Assembly (NCBI GenBank): GCA_025998735.1
Contig: BNWJ01000072.1
Coordinates: 1-6,722 of the forward strand
DNA from: Alphaproteobacteria bacterium
GTDB lineage: Bacteria; Pseudomonadota; Alphaproteobacteria; UBA3830
Length of the DNA: 6,722 nucleotides
Direction: 5' to 3'
Positions 1 through 5,895 of the stretch are shown one piece after another (the stretch's first letter is position 1; the number at the start of each line of letters is the position of its first letter). Position numbers and translations under genes: made by a program. Below the pieces are notes generated by a model, which was given only the letters and a program-made list of their open reading frames with translations, had not been told where the DNA came from and ran no database searches.

Positions 1-39
1 AACTCACCTGACATTTCAAAATGCCTTTTCCATTGCCGC

Positions 40-252
40 TCAGCACCAGTAGCTTTCGCTATCCTGCACCGCAAGGTGGTTTGATAAGTCTGCTTGGACA
101 GTCCTTATCGGAGGGCCACTTCCTCCACCATTGTACGGCATGTTCTCGACCTGCTTGACGGGGATCCATACAGCGCACACATCCCCTACAAGTCCAAAAC
201 TGGCTACTGTCATCGCGATAGCGCAAACGGCCATCAATTTATTAGCTTCCAT
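40..252 (-). CDS. Small exported protein of unknown function (70 aa)
   Basis: I do not recognise a family. The protein starts MEANKLMAVCAIAMTV and has a hydrophobic stretch at about residues 6-27, consistent with a Sec signal peptide cut near VCA (residues 25-27). The mature part would be only about 43 residues, with a Gly-rich, Pro-containing turn (GGGSGPP, about residues 42-48) and a C-terminal Cys. What supports it as a gene is the ribosome binding site GAGGAG placed 6 nt before the ATG, the same design as the exported-protein gene at 4060-4623. It is divergent from the operon that begins at 576. A -35-like TTGACT lies at 341-346 on this strand, but no -10 is well spaced from it. Base composition is richer in G+C than the flanking intergenic DNA, as expected for coding. 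It could be a surface or secreted peptide; no function can be assigned. Confidence 0.55.
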   Translation of the reverse strand: MEANKLMAVCAIAMTVASFGLVGDVCAVWIPVKQVENMPYNGGGSGPPIRTVQADLSNHLAVQDSESYWC

Positions 253-258
253 TTCGAT

Positions 259-264
259 CTCCTC
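259..264 (-). promoter_or_regulatory. Strong ribosome binding site for the 40-252 gene
   Basis: On the minus strand this reads GAGGAG, followed by a 6-nt spacer (253-258) and ATG at 250-252. It is the main evidence that this small ORF is translated. Confidence 0.6.
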
Positions 265-525
265 ATTAACAAAAAATTTGGCTTTTTGAAGACAACCAAA
301 ATGTCCAAACCTAGAATAATGTGTCCTGTTTTTAAATAAAAGTCAAGCAAAAATATGCAAAATTACAAAAACAAATGTCTTGACGAGCACACGCATGGTC
401 AGCGGCCGTCTCAAATGCATCAATCTCACACAGTCGTGAAATCAGCTCTATGGAACGAATGAAATATTGTTTCTAACTTTTTGTGCGGTTTTATCTGGAA
501 TAGATATCATGTGCCTGTCATTTTC

Positions 526-534
526 TGCTACAAT
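526..534 (+). promoter_or_regulatory. Probable extended -10 promoter of the TPR-bamB-der operon
   Basis: TGCTACAAT fits the extended -10 pattern TGn-TATAAT with one mismatch in the hexamer. The -35 region (about 505-511) is poor, which is common for extended -10 promoters. Transcription would start near 541, giving a leader of about 35 nt before the GTG at 576. This is inferred from pattern only. Confidence 0.4.
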
Positions 535-562
535 AGTATAGAATCCTTAGGCGAGTTAGATT

Positions 563-566
563 GAGG
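563..566 (+). promoter_or_regulatory. Ribosome binding site that fixes the GTG start at 576
   Basis: GAGG lies 9 nt before GTG 576-578. A TTG at 561 in the same frame would give a longer protein, but it overlaps this GAGG and has no site of its own. The N-terminus from 576 (MSNEIVSILDEINEELKHDQ) also matches the usual start of the alphaproteobacterial family. Confidence 0.55.
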
Positions 567-575
567 TATTTGGCC

Positions 576-1241
576 GTGAGTAATGAGATAGTTTCGATAT
601 TAGATGAAATAAATGAAGAGTTGAAACACGATCAGCAGATGGCGTTTTTCAAAAAGCATGCAACGCCGATTATTTCTGGAATTATTGCTGTTGTTGTTTT
701 TATATTAGCCTATTCTTCCTGGCATGCGCGCAGGCATAAGCATATGGAAGATATAACAAATGCCCTGATAACTATAAATCAGTCTCCTGGTGTAAAAAGC
801 AATCTGCTATTGCAGGAATTAATTGATGATGCTCCGGCTGAGTTAAAGCCGATCCTAATGATAATTAAATCCGGAAGGCAGCTGGCGATGGGAGAATTTT
901 CAGAGGAAGTTCTCAATCCTCTGCTGGAGTTGTCGGCTAAAAGTGGCGTGGACATTATATGGAAGGATCTTGCGCTTCTGATATATGCCTCGTATCCCAT
1001 GAAAAACTCTGATGATTTGCTTGGAATGCTGGAGCCTTTGGCGGCTGAAGGTCGTCCGTTTCGTTTTATGGCTCTGGAATTAATTGGGATGATTAAAGAA
1101 AATGACGGAAAACATGTGGAAGCTTTAGAAGTCTTTGATAAAATAGTAAGTAATGACGACGCTCCGAAAACACAGAAAAATAGAATTTCAATCGTGTCGA
1201 ACTACATAAGAAACATGGGAAAACAAAATGAAAAAGCATGA
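576..1241 (+). CDS. YfgM-like membrane-anchored TPR protein (ancillary SecYEG / cell-envelope factor)
   Basis: The protein (221 aa from GTG 576) has the layout of the YfgM/TPR_21-type family: a short acidic cytoplasmic start with EINEELKHDQ (residues 11-20), one transmembrane helix at about 31-48, then a helical periplasmic part with degenerate tetratricopeptide repeats. The last repeat, about residues 165-205 (ALELIGMIKENDGKHVEALE onward), is the clearest. In E. coli YfgM binds the SecYEG translocon and periplasmic chaperones; the alphaproteobacterial relatives are usually annotated only as TPR-like proteins, so the same role is inferred. The gene directly precedes bamB and overlaps it by 14 nt, which suggests translational coupling, and the order TPR-bamB-der is conserved across proteobacteria. 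The start is GTG rather than the upstream TTG at 561, on the position of the ribosome binding site. Confidence 0.85.
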   Translation: MSNEIVSILDEINEELKHDQQMAFFKKHATPIISGIIAVVVFILAYSSWHARRHKHMEDITNALITINQSPGVKSNLLLQELIDDAPAELKPILMIIKSGRQLAMGEFSEEVLNPLLELSAKSGVDIIWKDLALLIYASYPMKNSDDLLGMLEPLAAEGRPFRFMALELIGMIKENDGKHVEALEVFDKIVSNDDAPKTQKNRISIVSNYIRNMGKQNEKA

Positions 1242-2520
1242 CAGTATAGCACTCTCGTCTTTGTTGTGTCTTCTGCTGGTAAGTTGCGCCGATAAGGAAA
1301 CTTTGAAGGGCAAGCGGGAAGATGTAATCGCGTCGGTTGGCAGCAGTACAGGCATTGATAAGTCTCCAGTGGTAATCGATAGAGTCGAGTTTCAGAACAA
1401 AGAAGCGCCGCAGCCTTTTGTCAATGCATCTCACTGTTATGCTCCCCTGAAGCTCAGGACATCTATTGAAAATATTTGGACTACTGATGTAGATTTCAAA
1501 AGCAGTAAATGCGTAAGAATGACGTCATCTCCAGTAATAGCAGAAGGGAAAATTTTCTGCATAGATGCTGCTGGCATAGTTTATGCGCTAAATCAACGCA
1601 ATGGCGATAGAATATGGAGGACAAGCACTCTCGTAAAAGGAAAAGACGGGCAAATCGGCGGAGCCGTTGCCTATGATAATGGAAAGCTGATTGTTACATC
1701 TAGTTTTTCCGAGTGTTTTTCGTTGAATGCAAAGACCGGCCGAATACTCTGGAGGATTAAACTGCCGGCCACATGCAAAGGCGATGGAATCGCCGTACAT
1801 GATGGAAAAGCGTTTATCATGTGCGCCAACAGCAGTTTGCAAGTGATAAACATTGAAACGGGAAAAACTTTGTGGTCTCATTCTGGAACGGTTGTTGATT
1901 CAACATTTTTGGGAAGCTCCAGTGTAGCAATTGATGAGGGAGTCGTGTTCCTTGCATATCCATCTGGGGAAATATTTGCTCTGCTGGAGGAAACGGGAAC
2001 ACCACTTTGGGATTCCATGTTTTCGAAGTTTTCTCTAACGAATTCAGCCCATTCTTTTGTGCATCCTAGGGCATGTCCGGTTGTAAAAGACGACATCGTG
2101 TATTTCGTCGCATCCAATGAACAAACGGCGGCATTCAATAAGAAAACAGGAGATCGCATCTGGACGAGCAATTTCGGTGGATTGCAGACTCCGTCCGTAA
2201 GCGGCAACAGCATATTTATATTTAACTCAAAATCCGAGCTAGTGTGTCTCAATAAAGATACCGGTAAGCTTCGTTGGATCTGTAAGCTGGAGTCTGACAT
2301 AGATTACTTGTCAGATTGGTACGGACAGCTCCTAGCGGGCGGGCATATCCTCATGTTATCACCCACGGGAAAGTTGCACTTTGTTTCGCCGTACAAAGGT
2401 CGGATTGAAAGAATAGTGGATGTCAATCAGGGAAAAGATAGTATTTCCATCAATCCCGTAATTGCAGATGGTGTGATGTATGTGCTGATGAACGATGGCG
2501 AACTTGCGGCATACAAATAG
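1228..2520 (+). CDS. bamB: Outer-membrane assembly lipoprotein BamB (PQQ-like beta-propeller)
   Basis: The 430-aa protein is a lipoprotein scaffold of the BAM complex that inserts beta-barrel proteins into the outer membrane. It begins with a lipoprotein signal peptide ending in the lipobox LVSC, with Cys20 as the lipidated residue. From about residue 80 it consists of repeated beta-propeller blades carrying the PQQ-like motif A-L-N-x-x-T-G-x-x-x-W; the blade tryptophans are at residues 130, 175, 216, 261, 312 and 350, and the last blades are degenerate (GELAAYK at the end). Length and repeat number fit BamB (usually 390-450 aa in this class). Residues 21-78 form a low-complexity linker between lipid anchor and propeller. 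The ATG lies inside the end of the TPR gene, with weak GGGA 7 nt upstream, so coupling is likely. It is followed after 66 nt by der. PQQ binding itself is not expected in BamB. Confidence 0.93.
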   Translation: MKKHDSIALSSLLCLLLVSCADKETLKGKREDVIASVGSSTGIDKSPVVIDRVEFQNKEAPQPFVNASHCYAPLKLRTSIENIWTTDVDFKSSKCVRMTSSPVIAEGKIFCIDAAGIVYALNQRNGDRIWRTSTLVKGKDGQIGGAVAYDNGKLIVTSSFSECFSLNAKTGRILWRIKLPATCKGDGIAVHDGKAFIMCANSSLQVINIETGKTLWSHSGTVVDSTFLGSSSVAIDEGVVFLAYPSGEIFALLEETGTPLWDSMFSKFSLTNSAHSFVHPRACPVVKDDIVYFVASNEQTAAFNKKTGDRIWTSNFGGLQTPSVSGNSIFIFNSKSELVCLNKDTGKLRWICKLESDIDYLSDWYGQLLAGGHILMLSPTGKLHFVSPYKGRIERIVDVNQGKDSISINPVIADGVMYVLMNDGELAAYK

Positions 2521-2586
2521 CCCTTGCAGGACGGACATAATGACTTTGGAGTTGCTATAGAGGCTGCTATCAATAGGTAATAATAA

Positions 2587-3924
2587 ATGAAAGTAGCAAT
2601 TATCGGGAGACCGAACGTCGGGAAATCGACTCTGTTCAACAGATTGGTAGGCAGTCGAATTGCCATTGTTGGCGATCTCCCCGGAATAACAAGAGATAGA
2701 AAGATTTACGACGCAGAGCTCTGTGGCATAGAATTCTCGCTCATTGATACTCCCGGTGTTGATCCTTTTTCCGATAATTCTTTGGCCATCTCCATGAACG
2801 ATCAATCTCTGGCTGCGATCAAGGAATCCGATGTTGTGTTCTTCATCATCGACGCCGTCGAAGGAGTGACCAACTACGACAAGGAAATATCGTCTTGGCT
2901 GCGATCTTCGTTTAAAAGCGTTGGAAATCGCATGGTTGTTCTCGTAAGAAACAAATGCGAGGGAAAAACAAGCGCAGATATATCTGAAACTCTGGGCTTT
3001 GGAGAGAGCGTTTCCATATCGGCGGAACATAATCTCGGAATGGATGATCTTTTCATGCGATTGCAGTCCTTTGAGGGGGGGAATACCGCAGCCACAAAGG
3101 ATGTCGAGGAGTCCGAGCGCTTAAAGGTCGCAATAGTCGGCCGGCCAAACGTTGGTAAATCCACACTTATAAATGCAATTATCGGCGATAATCGCTTGTT
3201 AACAGGGGAGCAGGCGGGAATTACGAGAGATTCCATAATGTTGGATTACAGATTTAAAAATCGCCCTATAACGTTGATTGATACTGCCGGGCAAAGGAAA
3301 AAGTCCAAAGTAATCGAAAAAATAGAGACTGTTTCTGTCCAAGACGCCTGGAGATATATTCGGCAAGCGAATGTCGTTGTGGTTGTGATGGATATACAGA
3401 GCCCATTGGAAAAACAGGACTTGAGCATTGCGAGTAAGGCCTTTGATGAAGGAAAAATAGTGATATTTGCCCTCAACAAAAGCGATACGGTGGAAAAACC
3501 AGCTGAAGTAGTTGAATCAATCAAAAAAAGAGCACAGAAAGAATTCGCTCAGCTTCCAGGCGTGGCATGTCTACTGGTATCGGCCAAAGAGAAAAAAGGA
3601 CTGGCGAGAATATTCAATGTCGCTTTTGAGTTGTATGATGATTGGTGCAAACGCATCACAACCGGCGCTCTGAATAAGTGGTTCCATGGAGCGGTGACGA
3701 AAAATCCGCCACCTCTGGTAAACGGAATGCCGATAAAACTAAAGTACATATCGCAGACGAACTCCAAACCGCCAACATTTGTGATTTTTGCAAACAGAGC
3801 GGAACATCTGCCGGTCAGCTACGAAAGGTATCTCATCAATAATCTGCGCAACTCGTTTGGACTGGATGGAATCCCGCTACGCCTTTTTGTAAGACAGAGA
3901 GAGAATCCGCACCAGTCCACGTGA
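2587..3924 (+). CDS. der: Der (EngA), tandem-domain GTPase for 50S ribosome assembly
   Basis: Der is an essential GTPase with two G domains and a KH-like C-terminal domain, acting on the large ribosomal subunit. G domain 1 shows G1 GRPNVGKST (7-15), G2 ITRD (34-37), G3 DTPG (54-57), G4 NKCE (122-125) and G5 SAEH (145-148). G domain 2 shows GRPNVGKST (185-193), ITRD (212-215), DTAGQRKK (232-239), NKSD (297-300) and SAKE (332-335). The KH-like domain covers about 355-440, with NPPPLVNGMPIKLKY. The 445-aa length is normal. Glu in place of Asp in the first G4 box is, as I recall, usual in alphaproteobacterial Der. The start ATG has AGG 9 nt upstream. It ends the operon; the next gene is convergent. 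Codons 294-348 recur as a broken copy at 4739-4907. Confidence 0.97.
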   Translation: MKVAIIGRPNVGKSTLFNRLVGSRIAIVGDLPGITRDRKIYDAELCGIEFSLIDTPGVDPFSDNSLAISMNDQSLAAIKESDVVFFIIDAVEGVTNYDKEISSWLRSSFKSVGNRMVVLVRNKCEGKTSADISETLGFGESVSISAEHNLGMDDLFMRLQSFEGGNTAATKDVEESERLKVAIVGRPNVGKSTLINAIIGDNRLLTGEQAGITRDSIMLDYRFKNRPITLIDTAGQRKKSKVIEKIETVSVQDAWRYIRQANVVVVVMDIQSPLEKQDLSIASKAFDEGKIVIFALNKSDTVEKPAEVVESIKKRAQKEFAQLPGVACLLVSAKEKKGLARIFNVAFELYDDWCKRITTGALNKWFHGAVTKNPPPLVNGMPIKLKYISQTNSKPPTFVIFANRAEHLPVSYERYLINNLRNSFGLDGIPLRLFVRQRENPHQST

Positions 3925-4059
3925 CGTAGGTGTCCTTTTCTGTTTCCAGATCTTCGGAAGATGGTCCAAGCTTGTGCCCGCGATTTACACACAACAAAAG
4001 TGCCGCTTCGTAAAAAGAGTCAGTGGAGTGCAGGTATGCTGCAGACAAACGGGTTGGCC

Positions 4060-4623
4060 CTAGTCTCCTACTCCCACCAACCACAGCGTTCCTTCTTTTA
4101 TCAGCTGCTGCAGCATCGTGAGGACGACCCTTTTTCTGCCGAGGTCACCGCCTCCCATATCATCTACTGCCGCACCAATGGTCAACAGGTCGCTTTCATT
4201 GACTCCTGGTAAAGCAGCTATGTTATACACCATACGAGCAATTTGCTGATTTGCCCTAGGAAGGTCAAGCAACTCCTCCAATGCCGACTGTTTTTCACCG
4301 TCTACTGTCCCGAAATCCACTCCGGCAGCCGCTAGGATGCGCCACAAGATCCCTACCTTGATTGTTTCATTGTTGTCAATCATTTTGAAGCCAGCTCGTG
4401 TTGTAAGCTGCGGGTTGCCGAGCTGCCCTGCCAAGTAGTCCAGATAGTGCTGGGCGTCTGGCTCAGCCATCACCGTTGGATCCGAATTTTGAAAGGCTTC
4501 CAAGTCCGATAGCACTTCAGCCGGAGTCAGGCCAGAATTTCCCATTCCATACATAGAACTCACATCGGACAGCGTAACTGACACCAATGCCAGTACGCAA
4601 GCGCCATATATAAGGTTTTTCAT
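4060..4623 (-). CDS. Exported protein of unknown function (187 aa)
   Basis: No family is recognised. A signal peptide covers about residues 1-23 (MKNLIYGACVLALVSVTLSD, then a likely cut around VSS). The mature part is predicted mainly helical, with Leu/Ala-rich segments (ILWRILAAAG at about 93-102, ARMVYNIAALPG at about 129-140, LTMLQQLIKEG at about 168-178) and a Gly-rich turn (DDMGGGDLG) near residue 155-163. No lipobox, catalytic motif or metal site was seen. It has its own promoter and a strong ribosome binding site, so it is very probably expressed, and it is convergent with der. Row 4141-4200 is 53% G+C (32/60) against 37% (22/60) in row 6241-6300 of the right-hand cassette, hinting at a different history. 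It resembles the 40-252 gene in design (small, exported, strong ribosome binding site), but I see no clear sequence homology between them. Confidence 0.75.
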   Translation of the reverse strand: MKNLIYGACVLALVSVTLSDVSSMYGMGNSGLTPAEVLSDLEAFQNSDPTVMAEPDAQHYLDYLAGQLGNPQLTTRAGFKMIDNNETIKVGILWRILAAAGVDFGTVDGEKQSALEELLDLPRANQQIARMVYNIAALPGVNESDLLTIGAAVDDMGGGDLGRKRVVLTMLQQLIKEGTLWLVGVGD

Positions 4624-4629
4624 CTTTTT

Positions 4630-4635
4630 CTCCTT
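4630..4635 (-). promoter_or_regulatory. Ribosome binding site AAGGAG for the 4060-4623 gene
   Basis: On the minus strand AAGGAG is separated from ATG (4621-4623) by 6 nt. It confirms the chosen start. Confidence 0.75.
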
Positions 4636-4656
4636 GTATTATTAAACCCATTTTCA

Positions 4657-4685
4657 ATAATAGCAAAACAAGAGAGATTTGTCAA
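4657..4685 (-). promoter_or_regulatory. Near-consensus sigma70 promoter for the 4060-4623 gene
   Basis: Minus strand: -35 TTGACA (4680-4685, perfect), a 17-bp spacer (4663-4679), -10 TATTAT (4657-4662, one mismatch). Transcription would start near 4650 and give a leader of about 27 nt. This is the best promoter in the window and suggests strong, constitutive transcription. No operator-like inverted repeat overlaps it. Confidence 0.75.
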
Positions 4686-4738
4686 GTGTTTTTTGAAAAA
4701 TTATGCGATTATTTTTTCGATCATTGTGCTGTCGTGGC

Positions 4739-4907
4739 ATTTGCCCCTCAACAAAAGCGATACGGTGGAAAAACCAAATGAAGTAGTTGAATCAATCAAA
4801 AAAAAGAGCACAGAAAGAATTCGCTCAGCTTCCAGGCGTAGCATGCCTACTGGTATCGGCCAAGGAGAGAAAAGGACTGACGAGAATATTCAATGTCGCC
4901 TTTGAGT
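4739..4907 (+). pseudogene. Broken partial copy of der (G4-G5 part of G domain 2)
   Basis: This stretch aligns base by base with 3465-3631 inside der, with 8 substitutions and two single-base insertions (a fourth C in the run 4744-4747, an eighth A in the run 4798-4805), about 94-95% identity. It corresponds to Der residues 294-348, including NKSD and SAKE. The extra A shifts the frame after VVESIKKK, and neither end of der is present, so it cannot make a working GTPase. The copy lies about 1.27 kb downstream of its source in the same orientation. An ORF from TTG 4693 runs into it with a hydrophobic start (MKNYAIIFSIIVLSW), which may be chance or the start of another exported-protein gene cut by the junction. 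The right end stops exactly where a repeat-terminus-like sequence begins at 4908. Confidence 0.88.
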
Positions 4908-5051
4908 GAGAGTTTTCAGACAAATATAGTCGAGCAAGCTGGCGGAAAACTTTGGAATTTCAACAAAACAGGCTCGGTTGACTTCAAGAAAAACGTAAGC
5001 ATTCTTACCGCAGAAGACAAAACTGAGGCGCGTTTTTCACGTTTTTGCTGA
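4893..5051 (+). other. Coding-like 52-codon scrap cut by the repeat
   Basis: An open frame from ATG 4893 to TGA 5049-5051 contains a protein-like stretch: GGKLWNFNKTGSVDF at about residues 17-31, then KKNVSILTAEDKTEAR at about 32-47. Its first 5 codons lie in the der fragment, and its last 8 codons, including the stop, come from the 133-bp repeat beginning at 5028. So only about 4908-5027 would be native, and it looks like an internal piece of some other gene. There is no convincing ribosome binding site. I cannot name the family, and it may be chance. Expression is unlikely. Confidence 0.25.
4908..4929 (+). repeat. 22-bp remnant matching one end of the 133-bp repeat
   Basis: The sequence reads GAGAGTTTTCAGACAAATAT plus AG and matches 6597-6618 at 20 of 22 positions, in the same orientation. 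It starts at the first base after the der-derived copy. Beyond 4929 similarity fades. It is read as a truncated third copy of the repeat end. Confidence 0.5.
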
Positions 5052-5160
5052 TAAATCGGTCTATTACAAAAATGCGAATTAATGAAGCTAAAAACTCGTT
5101 TTTAGGCTGATAAATGAGCTTCTTTGGGCTGCTATATTTATGTGAAAACTCTCTAAAATA
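5028..5160 (-). repeat. 133-bp inverted repeat, copy 1
   Basis: This is the reverse complement of 6590-6722 with 3 mismatches in 133 (positions 5058, 5100 and 5157). The two ends are loosely inverted copies of each other (GAGAGTTTTCAC against GCGCGTTTTTCAC). Inside are two direct subrepeats of about 20 bp (5038-5056 and 5095-5115, sharing GCTGATAAAT and CGTTTTT) and a perfect 7-bp hairpin (5088-5094 with 5099-5105, loop CTCG). On the minus strand a frame is open through the whole copy (REFSHKYSSPKKLIYQP and onward), within a 67-codon ORF at 5005-5208 that I do not regard as a gene. Size, palindromic character and open frame recall Rickettsia palindromic elements or a MITE, but I recognise no named family. 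Confidence 0.9.
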
Positions 5161-5286
5161 GGCACTGTATGCAGTCCCTCGTGTAGTTTTTGTCAAGATT
5201 TGCAACAAGTAATGATGGCTATCTTGTCATATTCGGAGTTCTGTAATGCTCTGAATTTTGAGTGGATTTATAGAAGAAATACGCCA

Positions 5287-5895
5287 TTAATCGTCGTCTT
5301 CGTCATCTTTTTCACTCTCTTGCTTCTCGTCGTCGGATTGCTCTATTTCGAACTCTTTTTCTTTCATAAGGATTTTCATTTTCTTGCAATAAGGCGGAAT
5401 AATCGCCCGATGTTCTCCAATGGAGTCATAGCTTGCAAATATAAATCCCTTGAGTGGAGTCAGTTCGCTCGTGTTGTGTTTTATTGGAACCCACGGGCTT
5501 AATTTTCTCTCTGCTTTAATTTCCCACTTGAAAATCTTTATTTTATCCGGATGATCTTTTTTCAGCTGTTTTGCGTTGCGAAAATATTCTCTTGCAGACA
5601 TTTTGGATAGTTCACCAACTAATTCGGGTTCTCCATACACTATTACCAGGTGAACCTTCACGGCTCCGTGGTTATTCATATTCTCGTCGACAGAAAACAT
5701 CACCTGTTCGAGATTTACTTTTTCCTTAGAGGAGAAAACACCGCCTAATCCCAAAATATTCTTGTCGTCCAGGGTTTTCAGTGATGAGGCGGCGGACAAT
5801 CCCATAATTGCGTCAGCTCCAGTAGCAAACGCGACTTCGCTACACAAAAAAGTAATAATAAAGCAAAAGATAGCTGCAATCGTATTTCGTTTCAC
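5287..5895 (-). CDS. Exported protein with acidic tail, weakly TssJ-like (T6SS) (202 aa)
   Basis: The start is GTG (MKRNTIAAIFCFI), with a signal peptide ending AFA at about residues 22-24; Cys18 does not sit in a proper lipobox (TFLC). The core (about 65-170) has strand-rich segments: VMFSVDENMN (65-74), AVKVHLVIVYGEPEL (78-92), a helix with MSAREYFRNA (98-107), KIKIFKWEI (117-125), and GFIFASYDSIGEHR (150-163). This order resembles TssJ, the outer-membrane lipoprotein of type VI secretion, in which two sheets are linked by short helices and a late G-x-x-x-A-x-Y strand precedes an Arg. The resemblance is by eye only, and the missing lipobox argues against a standard TssJ. The tail is strikingly acidic (SDDEKQESEKDDEDDD). 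The ribosome binding site is weak. It is divergent from the 6077 gene, and both lie between the inverted repeats. It could equally be an unrelated exported protein. Confidence 0.72.
   Translation of the reverse strand: MKRNTIAAIFCFIITFLCSEVAFATGADAIMGLSAASSLKTLDDKNILGLGGVFSSKEKVNLEQVMFSVDENMNNHGAVKVHLVIVYGEPELVGELSKMSAREYFRNAKQLKKDHPDKIKIFKWEIKAERKLSPWVPIKHNTSELTPLKGFIFASYDSIGEHRAIIPPYCKKMKILMKEKEFEIEQSDDEKQESEKDDEDDD

Larger units (their letters stand above)
253..575. other. Divergent intergenic region (323 nt)
   Basis: This AT-rich stretch separates the small exported-protein gene (leftward) from the TPR-bamB-der operon (rightward). It holds the leftward ribosome binding site at 259-264, an isolated leftward -35-like TTGACT at 341-346, and the rightward extended -10 at 526-534. 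No tRNA-like fold, terminator hairpin with a T-tract, or convincing additional ORF was seen. TTGACG at 380-385 (+) has no -10 at a usable distance. Confidence 0.6.
4624..5286. other. Gene-poor junk/junction region (663 nt)
   Basis: No intact gene is supported here. From left to right it holds the leftward ribosome binding site and promoter (4630-4685), an unexplained AT-rich run (4686-4738), the der fragment (4739-4907), the 22-bp repeat end (4908-4929), a coding-like scrap to 5027, the 133-bp repeat (5028-5160), and 126 nt (5161-5286) in which nothing is recognisable. Confidence 0.6.

Noticed and set aside
313..346. Leftward promoter for the small exported gene (TTGACT with TATTCT)
   Set aside because: The spacing between the two hexamers is 22 bp, too long for a sigma70 promoter.
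2794..2961. Missing Asp in the first G4 motif of Der (NKCE) as a sign of lost GTP specificity
   Set aside because: Glu at this site is, to my knowledge, common in alphaproteobacterial Der, so it is a lineage trait rather than a defect.
2359..3030. Long minus-strand ORF across the bamB-der junction
   Set aside because: It is antisense to two firmly identified genes, with no ribosome binding site or recognisable protein.
3909..3945. Possible terminator after der (CACC...GGTG arms, then a T-rich run)
   Set aside because: Only four pairs form before mismatches and the T-run is interrupted, so it is too weak to call.
3944..3963. Hairpin ATCTT-CGG-AAGAT downstream of der
   Set aside because: The stem is 5 bp and no T-tract follows on either strand.
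3836..4084. Minus-strand ORF of 82 codons spanning the der end and the start of the spacer
   Set aside because: It overlaps der antisense and the end of the exported gene, lacks a ribosome binding site, and its stretch in the 3925-4059 spacer (AALLLCVNRGHKLGPSSEDL) gave no recognisable family. It could be a gene scrap but I cannot support it.
4693..4905. 70-codon plus-strand ORF with hydrophobic start joined to the der fragment
   Set aside because: Half of it is a frameshifted piece of der, so the product would be nonsense; no ribosome binding site precedes the TTG.
5005..5208. 67-codon minus-strand ORF containing repeat copy 1
   Set aside because: Nearly two thirds of it is the dispersed repeat, there is no clear ribosome binding site, and copy 2 has a stop in the same frame, so it is treated as repeat content rather than a gene.
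5200..5502. Plus-strand ORF with a hydrophobic stretch (100 codons)
   Set aside because: Most of it is antisense to the 5287-5895 gene; the hydrophobic run arises from the complement of its acidic tail.
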